From assembly GCA_022447685.1 (NCBI GenBank), contig JAKVAO010000002.1:35342-99341 (forward strand): a stretch of 64,000 bases of DNA, in the 5' to 3' direction. Under the pieces are notes generated by a model. The model did no database searches and was not told the DNA's origin. It saw nothing but the letters and a program-made list of their open reading frames with translations. Within the stretch, counting starts at the first letter, position 1; each line of letters begins with the position of its first letter. Shown piece by piece: positions 1 to 9,000 of the stretch. A program made the position numbers and the translations under genes. The stretch is from Candidatus Caenarcanales bacterium. GTDB lineage: Bacteria; Cyanobacteriota; Vampirovibrionia; LMEP-6097.

Positions 1-1
1 A

Positions 2-367
2 TTAGTCCTGAAGAAATGTAAAAAATCAGATGATGTTTTATTTATAAATGCTAGTGAAAATTATGAAAAAGGTAAACGCCAAAACTATTTGAGCCCTAAG
101 CAGATAGGTAAAATCATTGATACTTATCAGTATAGAAAAGAAGAAGATCGTTACTCCCGTAGAGTATCTTTAGAAGAGATAGCAGAAGAGAATGATTACA
201 ATCTTAATATCTCACGTTACATAAGCACTCAAGAGCCTGAAAAAGAGGTGATACTTAAAGATGTTAATGAAACGCTAGTTAATATAGATAAAGATCTTAA
301 AAAAGCAGTAATAGAGCATAATCAGTTTTTAAAAGAGCTTGGTTTGGATTTATTGCCTGAGTCATAA
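2..367 (+). CDS. hsdM: Type I restriction-modification methylase subunit HsdM, C-terminal part only
   Basis: The reading frame is open from the window edge and runs 121 codons to TAA at 365-367, so the gene begins upstream of the window. The translated end carries the C-terminal signature of HsdM N6-adenine methylases: DVLFINAS, then NYLSPKQIGKI, then VSLEEIAEENDYNLNISRY. In the family this segment follows the catalytic NPPF domain and contacts the specificity subunit HsdS. No hsdS or hsdR follows within the window; the next 500 nt are non-coding, so those subunits must lie upstream or be missing. A TTG at 89 is sometimes picked as a start, but homology continues upstream of it. The gene is part of the island that ends at tRNA-Arg. 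Confidence 0.85.
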   Translation, partial: LVLKKCKKSDDVLFINASENYEKGKRQNYLSPKQIGKIIDTYQYRKEEDRYSRRVSLEEIAEENDYNLNISRYISTQEPEKEVILKDVNETLVNIDKDLKKAVIEHNQFLKELGLDLLPES

Positions 368-654
368 AACTCATTACGATTTTATGATTCAATAAATATA
401 TAAGCCTCTCTAGTTCTGGCTTGTCATTTCATAGGGTAGTTTATTCGGGTACAACTACTGCTAGTACATATTTTTCAGAGGTTTTGCGGTGCTTAACTTC
501 AACTTTGTTGTATTAATATTTTTCTTGAAAATCAATTAACAAAAGTTTTTTAACCTAAATAGAATCTATAACAATATGAAGGAAAAAACAATAGAGATTT
601 TAAGTTAATCGACAAATAAACTTGCAATAGTTATCTTTTTTAAGTAAAGTTATA

Positions 655-855
655 TACGAGATTACTAATGTAATCTTGGGGTTTCATAGCCTCCCTAATA
701 GCAGTCGATAGAGATATCAGACTGTAAAAACGATATCTCCTGGCTTTTTAGCCGGGAGACTGTGGTGCATGTCCAGAGCTTCTTAGCTTAAAGACTATGG
801 TATTCGTTCTATTAGGCGAACTATGAACTCCCGGCTCTTATGTTTTAAGAGTTAA
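655..855 (+). ncRNA. Candidate structured RNA or 5' leader upstream of small exported proteins
   Basis: The 517-nt gap 368-884 has no convincing ORF, but its right part is full of complementary segments. AGATTAC 659-665 pairs with GTAATCT 670-676. GAGATATC 711-718 pairs with GATATCTC 732-739. TGGCT/AGCC(G) forms a short hairpin at 741-754. AGCCGGGAG 750-758 is the exact reverse complement of CTCCCGGCT 828-836. CTCTTA 835-840 pairs with TAAGAG 846-851. AGACTGT recurs at 719 and 757, and AGACTGTGGT 757-766 recurs as AGACTATGGT 792-801, each copy next to a hairpin. The short hairpin at 741-754 and the long-range stem share bases, so they would exclude one another, as in an attenuator or riboswitch. 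Strand is inferred from the downstream gene at 885. No known RNA family was recognised. The left part (368-654) shows nothing clear. Confidence 0.45.
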
Positions 856-884
856 ATAAATAGATAAATATAGGAGTTCATATA

Positions 885-1148
885 ATGCGTATATTATTAG
901 TAATATGTTGTTTCTTAGTAAGCTCTTCAGCTTTTGCTGAAACAAGTTACAGTATCAAAGATCCAAAAATCATACAAGCCCTTCAAAGCTATATAAAAAT
1001 ATTTGGTTATAGCTGTGACGAAGTGGATCATGCTGATAGACTGCCATGGAATGATAATTTTAGTGTTTGGTGTAAAAAGAATGGATATTTAAAATACCAT
1101 TACGAGCTTGAAGATCTTGGTGGGAAATATATTGTTCATGTTAAATAG
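885..1148 (+). CDS. Small exported protein, unknown function
   Basis: An 87-residue protein with a clean signal peptide: Arg at position 2, a hydrophobic core at about 3-12, and an SSAFAE-like cleavage site near residue 18. The mature part of about 69 residues has two Cys (CDE... and WCKK...), which could form one disulfide outside the cytoplasm, and is rich in aromatic residues. A good ribosome site (TAGGAG, 7 nt before ATG) supports the start. It follows the structured leader and precedes a second exported protein by 20 nt, so the two are probably co-transcribed. I recognise no family. Confidence 0.7.
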   Translation: MRILLVICCFLVSSSAFAETSYSIKDPKIIQALQSYIKIFGYSCDEVDHADRLPWNDNFSVWCKKNGYLKYHYELEDLGGKYIVHVK

Positions 1149-1168
1149 ATTTAAAAAAGGAGAAAGAA

Positions 1169-1480
1169 ATGAAAAATAAAATCAATAAAATATTAATTGC
1201 TGTAGGTTTAGTTGCAAGTCTGGCAGTGCCTGCTAATGCAGCCCTATTTAAAGAATCTACAATTCCTGGACATGCTACTGGTGCTATTCCTAATAATATT
1301 TATCAAATGAAGAAAGGTGAATCGAACTATATTTCTATTCTAGGTTTATTTCACTTTGGTGATGGCGGGGTAAGTACAGCTGCTAAAAATGGTAATGTTC
1401 GTAAAGTTAGTTTTGTTGACCATAAAACTACTAGCTATATTGTATTTAGGAAGAATAAGACTGTTGTTTATGGTGATTAA
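1169..1480 (+). CDS. TRL-like small exported protein
   Basis: A 103-residue protein with an N-terminal signal peptide (KNKINK, then a hydrophobic stretch ending PANA-A at about residue 24). The mature part has SILGLFHFGDGG, then AAKNGNVRKVSFVDHK, then a final VVYGD. This pattern resembles the TRL-like family (named for a tRNA-associated locus), whose members are small exported proteins with no established biochemical role. The resemblance is from memory of the family pattern, not a search. AAAAGGAGAAAG before the ATG is a strong ribosome site. The gene is followed by a clear terminator at 1491-1534. The setting, an island bounded by a tRNA gene, fits the family name. Confidence 0.6.
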   Translation: MKNKINKILIAVGLVASLAVPANAALFKESTIPGHATGAIPNNIYQMKKGESNYISILGLFHFGDGGVSTAAKNGNVRKVSFVDHKTTSYIVFRKNKTVVYGD

Positions 1481-1490
1481 TTCTTAATGA

Positions 1491-1534
1491 AAAGGAGTGA
1501 AATATATTAATTGATCACTCCTTTATTTATTTTT
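1491..1534 (+). terminator. Rho-independent terminator after the TRL-like gene
   Basis: AAAGGAGTGA at 1491-1500 is the exact reverse complement of TCACTCCTTT at 1515-1524 and is followed by a T-rich run. The 10-bp stem has a 14-nt loop. It ends the plus-strand pair 885-1480 and may also act on minus-strand transcripts coming from 1583. Confidence 0.75.
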
Positions 1535-1582
1535 GTTAATTTTCCTTATGTCGTGAGGTATCATAAAAGAAATTGACAACTC

Positions 1583-2158
1583 TTATAAAATACAACCTCT
1601 CTGCAAAACACTATTAATCAGCTTTAAAATCTTTTTGCACACGGCAATATTCTTTTCTTTAAATTCTTTAGCTGTTTTATTATTTGCTAGAGCATCATAT
1701 GCAAAAGGGTTATGATAAAAAAACAATTTACTATATCTGCTTAATATGTTCTGGATGTGCTGAATCTTCAAGCTTAAGGGTTTCTTTTTTGAATAATAGA
1801 CATAAGCAATTAAAGCCTCTGAATCTATTGACCCGAGCTTTGGAAGTTCTATCAATAGTGAAGTTACTAGCATTTTGTAATCAAAGTTATATTTATGGAT
1901 AAAATCCTCACTGTCATAATTAGATTTAATAATAAGTTCCTTAATAAGCTTTTCATGTTTCTGGAACTCAGTATTTTCTTGTGAAATAAATTCATATAAT
2001 TCATTAACAAGAGTTCTTAACTTTTGGTCACAGTCACTTGAGAAGCTGTTGAGTGTATAATGATTCTGCTTGTTAGGTAATAATACTTTATTAAGCTTAT
2101 AAATATTTCTTACTAAATATTGCTTATTTGCTATTTCCACTGGAATGTTTTTCTCCAT
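1583..2158 (-). CDS. Hypothetical protein downstream of the reverse transcriptase
   Basis: A 191-residue protein, rich in Lys, Asn, Tyr and Leu, predicted mostly helical, with no signal peptide or membrane segment. The start at 2158 is set by a strong ribosome site (TAAGGAGATAATT before ATG). The C-terminus has a Cys pair region (AVCKK... and QRGCIL). It is read in the same direction as the reverse transcriptase and begins 126 nt after it, with a hairpin RNA element between. That position suggests a partner or effector of the RT module, but this is inference. No family is recognised. Confidence 0.65.
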   Translation of the reverse strand: MEKNIPVEIANKQYLVRNIYKLNKVLLPNKQNHYTLNSFSSDCDQKLRTLVNELYEFISQENTEFQKHEKLIKELIIKSNYDSEDFIHKYNFDYKMLVTSLLIELPKLGSIDSEALIAYVYYSKKKPLSLKIQHIQNILSRYSKLFFYHNPFAYDALANNKTAKEFKEKNIAVCKKILKLINSVLQRGCIL

Positions 2159-2198
2159 AATTATCTCCTTATTAGTTAGTTCTATTTATTAAAAAAGC

Positions 2199-2269
2199 TT
2201 TGAGCGTTCGGATTAGTGCAAGGTCCCTAAAATAGTAGGGCTATGGTTTATCCTGTGTGAACGCTCAAA
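2199..2269 (-). ncRNA. Structured RNA element just 3' of the reverse transcriptase
   Basis: TTTGAGCGTTC at 2199-2209 and GAACGCTCAAA at 2259-2269 form a perfect 11-bp inverted repeat around a 49-nt interior. Inside, GGAT/ATCC and CCCTA/TAGGG can form nested stems. On the minus strand (the RT direction) the element starts about 16 nt after the RT stop and ends in GCTTTTTT, like a terminator tail. It may be an elaborate terminator, or a template or guide RNA for the RT. Its size is well below typical retron msr-msd RNAs, which also sit 5' of their RT. Confidence 0.5.
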
Positions 2270-2284
2270 CGTTTTGGTTTGAAG

Positions 2285-3484
2285 CTAATATTTACTATAT
2301 AGAGCTTTTACCAAATTACATAAATCCAGAAAGAAACTCAGATGATTCTGAATACCATAATAGTTAAAGTGATTAATTAATAGCCTATAACTATCATCTA
2401 GCCACTTTTCTTTATCCTTAGATGTCCTAGATAGCTTTAATAACTTCTCATTGATATCAACAATTTTATTGTCTGGAATCTGAAGTTCTAGACTAGAATC
2501 TATATAGCTTGAACGCAAGCCAAATATTTTCATGCTCTCTTTAGACAGGTCTCTAAATTGAGTTTTACTAGTATTCAGCTTCAAGCCATATTGTTCTAAC
2601 CGTGAACTAAATTCAGCTATTAATGCTTCACTTAGCTCAGGCTTCTCAATACCAAATATGAAATTATCAGAGTATCTGATAACCCAAGTCTGGATTTTGC
2701 CGCTCGTGGTCTCTGAGTACCACGAATCAAACACTTTATTTAAGAAGATATTACTTATCATGGCTCCAGTAGCTAAGCCCTGGAGGGTTGATTTTCTTCT
2801 TATTGGAAATCTTTTATTTAGAAGCTTTAAAAAAGATAGATCTTTAATTCTTTTTTTAATCAGTCTTTTAACTGTTTTCATATCGATATTATCAAAACAT
2901 TTATAAATATCTAACTGCAATAGATAAGGTTCTTGCTGAGTTTTAAGATTACTATCTATAGCCTTGAATGCGCATTTACAAGAACGTCCAGGAATATAAG
3001 AATAGACAAAATCTTTAAAATTGGGAAGGAAAGCAACTTCAAGAATTATTGACATTAATTTACTAACGACCTTGTCCTCAATTTCCTCTATATATACTTT
3101 TCTAGGCTTATTCTTTTTGTTAATAAACTTAGTTCTTAAGGGTTTAAATTCGTATCTTTGATTTTTCAATCTATCTAGTAAGTAAGAGAGATTACTTTCT
3201 AGGTGAATTTTATAAGCTTTTTTTGAATAATTGTCTTTAAGTAACTTAAAGCAAGCGAGTAAAACATCTTCATCAACTAAGGGCATTACATTATGAACAG
3301 AGGTATTTCTATTAAATCTCTTTTTAAGTTCTTCTATAAAAGGTTTTAATAACTCTGGGTATCTTCGCTTATTTTTATGATTATTCATTTCAACTGAAGC
3401 TGTTGTTTTTAAGCTATGCAAAAATTCACCTTCATTAATCGAGTCATTTAAAAATAGTTTTATGCTCTTATTCTTTACCGCCAT
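2285..3484 (-). CDS. Group-II-like reverse transcriptase without maturase or endonuclease domain
   Basis: From ATG 3484 the product is 399 residues. RT blocks appear in order: an LxxLKNQRYEFKPLR..KPRKVYIEEI region (blocks 0-1), YIPGRSCKCAFKAI, the first catalytic aspartate in LQLDIYKCFDNID, QGLATGAMISN, then RYSDNFIF at the catalytic box, and a GLKLNTSKTQFRD thumb entry. The box reads YSDN where active RTs normally have YxDD, so the second metal-binding Asp is replaced by Asn. No group II maturase X/HNH domain or intron boundaries were seen. A GTG at 3559 would give 25 more residues, but that stretch is coding in another frame (55-residue ORF), and AGAGGAAAC lies before the ATG at 3484. It overlaps the upstream ORF by 17 nt, suggesting translational coupling. 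A role in phage defence is plausible but unproven. Confidence 0.8.
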   Translation of the reverse strand: MAVKNKSIKLFLNDSINEGEFLHSLKTTASVEMNNHKNKRRYPELLKPFIEELKKRFNRNTSVHNVMPLVDEDVLLACFKLLKDNYSKKAYKIHLESNLSYLLDRLKNQRYEFKPLRTKFINKKNKPRKVYIEEIEDKVVSKLMSIILEVAFLPNFKDFVYSYIPGRSCKCAFKAIDSNLKTQQEPYLLQLDIYKCFDNIDMKTVKRLIKKRIKDLSFLKLLNKRFPIRRKSTLQGLATGAMISNIFLNKVFDSWYSETTSGKIQTWVIRYSDNFIFGIEKPELSEALIAEFSSRLEQYGLKLNTSKTQFRDLSKESMKIFGLRSSYIDSSLELQIPDNKIVDINEKLLKLSRTSKDKEKWLDDSYRLLINHFNYYGIQNHLSFFLDLCNLVKALYSKY

Positions 3485-3635
3485 TCTTTGGTTTCCTCTT
3501 ATTCTTTTGGTCAATTCTGTTGAGCAATAGACAAAAGTCAGCAAGTTCTTGAAGTTCACTTCTTGTGAATCTTGATTTTTTGCAAAACTCTCCCTTAGTT
3601 TCTGGATTAGCTCCAGAATCTTGATTAATACTCAA
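3468..3635 (-). CDS. 55-residue protein upstream of and overlapping the RT gene
   Basis: A TTG-initiated ORF of 55 codons (SINQDSGANPETKGEF at the start, ending KNKRKPKNGGKE). AGGGGACAA lies just before the TTG. It has an acidic/polar head, a short helix (SELQELADFCLLLNRI) and a basic tail, so nucleic-acid binding is possible. It starts 13 nt after the stop of the 46-residue ribbon-helix-helix gene and overlaps the RT start by 17 nt, the spacing of a coupled operon. No family is recognised; the evidence is position and ribosome site only. Confidence 0.45.
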   Translation of the reverse strand: MSINQDSGANPETKGEFCKKSRFTRSELQELADFCLLLNRIDQKNKRKPKNGGKE

Positions 3636-3648
3636 TTTGTCCCCTAAT

Positions 3649-3789
3649 TTACTTTTGTATTGTTTCTAAACTTGTGTAGTGCTGCTTTATGATGAATCTA
3701 ATCAATGCACTTTTTGATAAGTTGTAATGATCAACTAAAAAACAAAGTTGCTCATCAGCATCTTTGTTTAAGTTAAAGCAATGTTTCAT
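3649..3789 (-). CDS. 46-residue ribbon-helix-helix (Arc/CopG/MetJ-like) protein
   Basis: ATG at 3789 is preceded 8 nt upstream by GGAGGGG, one of the best ribosome sites in the window. The product has the RHH layout: a short strand (KHCFNLNKDADEQL), helix 1 (CFLVDHYN), then LSKSALIRFIIKQ as helix 2, where xSxSxLIRxxI is typical of the fold. Such proteins dimerise and bind repeated operator half-sites, usually controlling their own operon. Three copies of a 9-nt motif lie in the adjacent divergent gap (3831-3929). It is the first gene of a minus-strand run to the 55-residue ORF, the RT and probably the 191-residue gene. Confidence 0.6.
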   Translation of the reverse strand: MKHCFNLNKDADEQLCFLVDHYNLSKSALIRFIIKQHYTSLETIQK

Positions 3790-3830
3790 TTTCTCGGCCC
3801 CTCCCTTTGAGACTTAATTTAGAATTATTG

Positions 3831-3929
3831 TTTTCAGAATAACATATCATAAAAAACTGTGAAACTCTTTTCTAGATTAGTTTTTGACAGTTCTGAAAAG
3901 CATTTTTGTTAATTTATCTTTTCTGAAAA
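3831..3929. promoter_or_regulatory. Candidate operator: three copies of TTCTGAAAA in a divergent gap
   Basis: TTCTGAAAA occurs at 3891-3899 and 3921-3929, exactly 30 bp apart, and inverted (TTTTCAGAA) at 3831-3839. They lie between the RHH gene (start 3789, minus) and the recombinase (start about 4005, plus). A TTGACA at 3884-3889 abuts the second copy. Repeated half-sites on one helix face fit an RHH-type repressor, so the RHH protein may control both the RT operon and the recombinase. This is inference from spacing. Confidence 0.4.
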
Positions 3930-4004
3930 ATTGATTTGGGAAATAAGAAATTATTTGCAACAAACTATTTCACATTTGTCAACATTTGGACTATCATTAA
4001 AATA

Positions 4005-5542
<1,538 letters not shown>

Positions 5543-5667
5543 GTGAGAGTTGATATTCAATACCAGTGTTTACTAATGATTAAATCATAATTAATGACTA
5601 ATCAAGTATAAAAATATAGCATAATCTTAATCTTCAAAAGGTATAATATTTATTAAAGGTTATTAAT

Positions 5668-6048
5668 ATGTCAAGCACACAAGAAAACTCTACAGAAATA
5701 GTTAAGTTAACTGATTCCGCGATTAAGCAAGCATATATGCTTTTGAGCAAAGAACACGCTGGAGATGAGAAATATGCATTGCGCTTCGCCGTGAAAGGTG
5801 GTGGATGTTCTGGTTTAAGTTATGACCTTCAATTTGACGAAGTCGGTGAGAAAGATTATCGCCAATTTGCTGAAGTACCTGAGCAGGAAGAAATGATTTT
5901 ACCTGTAATTGTTGATCCTAAAAGCGCTATTTACCTGAAAGGAATGGAAGTGCACTTCGATGATGGTTTGATGGGGAAAGGATTTGTATTTAAGAACCCT
6001 AACGCTGATAACACTTGTGGTTGTGGTGAGAGTTTCTCTGTTTTTTAG
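5668..6048 (+). CDS. A-type iron-sulfur cluster carrier (IscA/ErpA/HesB family)
   Basis: A 126-residue protein of normal family length. The three conserved Cys are present: GGGCSGLSY near residue 49 and CGCGESF near 117-119. These proteins bind an Fe-S cluster or iron and pass [4Fe-4S] clusters to target enzymes. A TATAAT at 5642-5647 and AAAGG before the ATG serve expression. It stands alone, with tRNA-Arg behind it and a convergent helicase gene overlapping its last 4 nt. ErpA-like versus IscA-like cannot be decided here. Possible clients in the window are NuoB, KorB and the YgfZ-like protein at 9515. Confidence 0.92.
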   Translation: MSSTQENSTEIVKLTDSAIKQAYMLLSKEHAGDEKYALRFAVKGGGCSGLSYDLQFDEVGEKDYRQFAEVPEQEEMILPVIVDPKSAIYLKGMEVHFDDGLMGKGFVFKNPNADNTCGCGESFSVF

Positions 6049-9000
6049 AATCTTGTTTTAGAACGAGTTTTTTTATTTTTAGCTAATTGGCTATCTGGCT
6101 TTGAGGATTTAGTCTGTAATTTCTGAATAGCTTTGTTAAGTTTGCTTTTAATTTTGTGATAGCCCCCCCTTTCTATAGCCTGGTACCTATATTTTTCCTT
6201 ATTATTATTAAATGATCTAATTGAATCTGGAATTCTATATATGCCATGATCATAATCATTAACAAGTCTCAAATCTTTTTGGATACCATCATTAATTTTA
6301 TTTTTTAGCATTTGCTCTAAAATAATTTCTAGATTTTGCCAGTAAAGTTTAACTCTCGTAGTCCTGAACTTTAACCTTTTCAAATCTTCCATGAAATCAG
6401 CATCCAAACCCTGTTTCTTTGCAATTTCAAGCGCTATATCTTTTAAACGAATATATTTTTCTTCATTAAATTTAGAAAAATCACCCAAATTATACTCTGT
6501 TAAAAACTTTCTATACTTTTCTCCATCTTGCCTAGAAACTACAGTCATAGACTTGAAAGCTTCTAAATCAGAATCTTTTTTCTTATCAATAAATAAGCTA
6601 TCAATTTTCTCTATTTTCCCAGGACTAGTGATGATTTTAAATCGCTTATAATTAAGTTCTTCTCTAGGTTCAAGAAAATAATATTTATCATCAACTCTCC
6701 CCTGCACCTCCTTTGCAACAGTTAAGATTTCTTCATCCTCAAGACAAGACTTATCTTCATCAGAATATGTAACTGATATATTAGTATCATCACTAACCCT
6801 ATTAATATTTTCAATCTTACCCATTTGTTTTAGCGCCAACAAAACATAAGGCTTTGCTATAGAGTATTTCTCAGTAAAATATTTCTGGAAATCACTTACA
6901 GTAATTTTCCTAGCCATGCTTCTGTATTGTTTTTTACGGATAAAATCTTGATTGAAGCTTTCTTCAGAGTCAACAATTTTATTTACATAATCAGACTCAT
7001 GAAAATTTTTAGCTAATTGTTTCAGAACAGGGAACCATAATAAGTCACTATAGAACAGAGTCCCTGATTCATCTCGTTTGATTAATTGACTAGTAGGAAC
7101 ATTTAATTGTTTAGCTAGTTGTTCTGAGGATTTGTGGAGTATAGGCTTAAGATTGCGAGAATAATATTCTGATATCTTCAATTTGTCTTCTTTATTCAAA
7201 TGTTTCATTTCGTCTAATAACGCTGTTTGAAAGAAGAGTTTAATCTCTTTAATAGTTCTATAACTATAATTCTTACTAGGATCTAAAAGACTAAAGTCAA
7301 CATACTGCGCTCGCATAATTTCAGAATCTTGCTCATAATCAAAATTTTCAAGTTCATTTAAGATACCACCCAAATCAACTCTACACCTTTGAGCATCACT
7401 AAGACCGGTAGCTTCAATAAACATTTCCATTGGGAAATTATTAAAGACTACTACTTCAGGTACTTTGTCCATATTTTCTAAATCCACACGAGTATTTCTC
7501 AGTTCTTGCATTGCTCTAGTATGACTAAGTGGACCATGCCCCAAGACTACATACTCTAGATAAGGAAGATCAACACCTGTAGCAAGTTTTCTTAAATTAA
7601 CTACATTTTGAAGAGCTCTTTTTTTATGTGCCTTCAATAATACATCTCGATTATATTCCTTATAAAGTCTTGAGTGGAAAAGATAAAAATCACCTTGATA
7701 TTTTGAAGGTCCTTTTAGTTCAAGCTCAGGGTCACCATTTATACAATGTTTAACACCTTCTATAGAAGACTTTATAGGTTCTACCAGTCTTTTGGGGATC
7801 AAAACCCCTTTGTATGAATAATTTGCAGAATTAATTCCAAGATTTTCAAAATCCTGACATAATTGATTCGCTTCCTCAACGTAATTCACAAAACTTAAAC
7901 CTCTCAAATATTTCAAATGAGAATTGTTAATCTTGGCTGCAATTAACTTTGAAGCTGCTTTCCATTTATGCTGGGCATCAAAATCCTTAATTTCATAATT
8001 AATACGGTGAATTCGAAAAAGCATCTTAGCTTCAGCAGCTAAATCCTTAATTTCTTCTTCAGTCAAATTCTCAGTCTCTTCACGCACAGATAAAAATTCC
8101 GTCGTAGGCATATTGAATTCATTGCGAACCATCTTAGCTTCAGAGTCAAGCAACTCTGATATTGGATTTGAAGTAAAAATTGATCTTAAATTCCCCTCAG
8201 CATCTGGTATCAAGTAAACTTCATCATGAATACTAGTGGGCACATAAGTAAAATTATTTGGAGTTACTGAAAAAGCCCATGGATAAATTCCCAATTCTGT
8301 AATTGAACGCTTCATAAAATCACGAACATTTTTTGACCATGACCCTTCTTTAATATTTATACGCTTATTTCTATTATTGATTTGATGAACTTCATCTACA
8401 ACCACGAGTGCAGTATTCTCTAAAAATTCATCGAAGTCCTTACTAGTAATTCCATGCAAATTATCTACTGAACTAGGCAGCCACTCCCTTTCTCGTTTAT
8501 CTTCACTACTCAATGAAGCCAGCTTTGCCAGTGAATTATTCACAGCAAAAATCATTCTTGTCCCTAAACCATATCTAATTTCTTTTATTTCACTATCACC
8601 ATTCGTGAAATCCAAGCCGACATTATATTCATGTTTATTAGAGGATAAATGAGATATTTCTTCTTCTGGAATAAAATAATTAATTACCTTCAACAAATCT
8701 CTCATCAAATCTCGCTCACCAACACTTACAAGCGCATTAAATTCATCAGGCATAGCTGCCAAAAGCATTCCCATTAAAAAAGTTTTTCCAGAACCAACTG
8801 GAGCATTGATTACCTCTGCACGAATAAGAGCAGCTTCTTCTCTATCTTCATCAGTAACTAAGTCACCTGCAATTTCCTTATTAATATTTTCTTTTATCCT
8901 TTCAGTTGTTTTTATTAAATAAGAAATAAACTGCTTTGCTGCTTTACGCTCTAGATTATATTTATAAGGAAGTAAAGAACTTATATCCTTAAAATTCCCA

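Noticed and set aside
655..855. CRISPR-like array because of the recurring AGACTGT motif
   Set aside because: The repeats are 7-10 nt with unequal spacing and no conserved 25-35 nt unit; no cas genes are present.
2199..2269. Reading the hairpin as a retron msr-msd
   Set aside because: It lies 3' of the RT and spans only 71 nt; retron RNAs are normally 5' of the RT and longer. The RT also lacks the retron motif set.
3485..3559. Longer RT start at GTG 3559
   Set aside because: That stretch is read in another frame by the 55-residue ORF, and a better ribosome site precedes ATG 3484.
2285..3789. Reading the RT locus as a diversity-generating retroelement
   Set aside because: No template/variable repeat pair with adenine-biased differences was seen, no avd-type gene is present, and the RT has group-II-like rather than DGR-like motifs.
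3936..4004. Recombinase start at TTG 3936
   Set aside because: The extra 23 residues are unlike the resolvase N-terminus; ATG 4005 leads directly into the conserved fold and has a -10 box 7 nt upstream.
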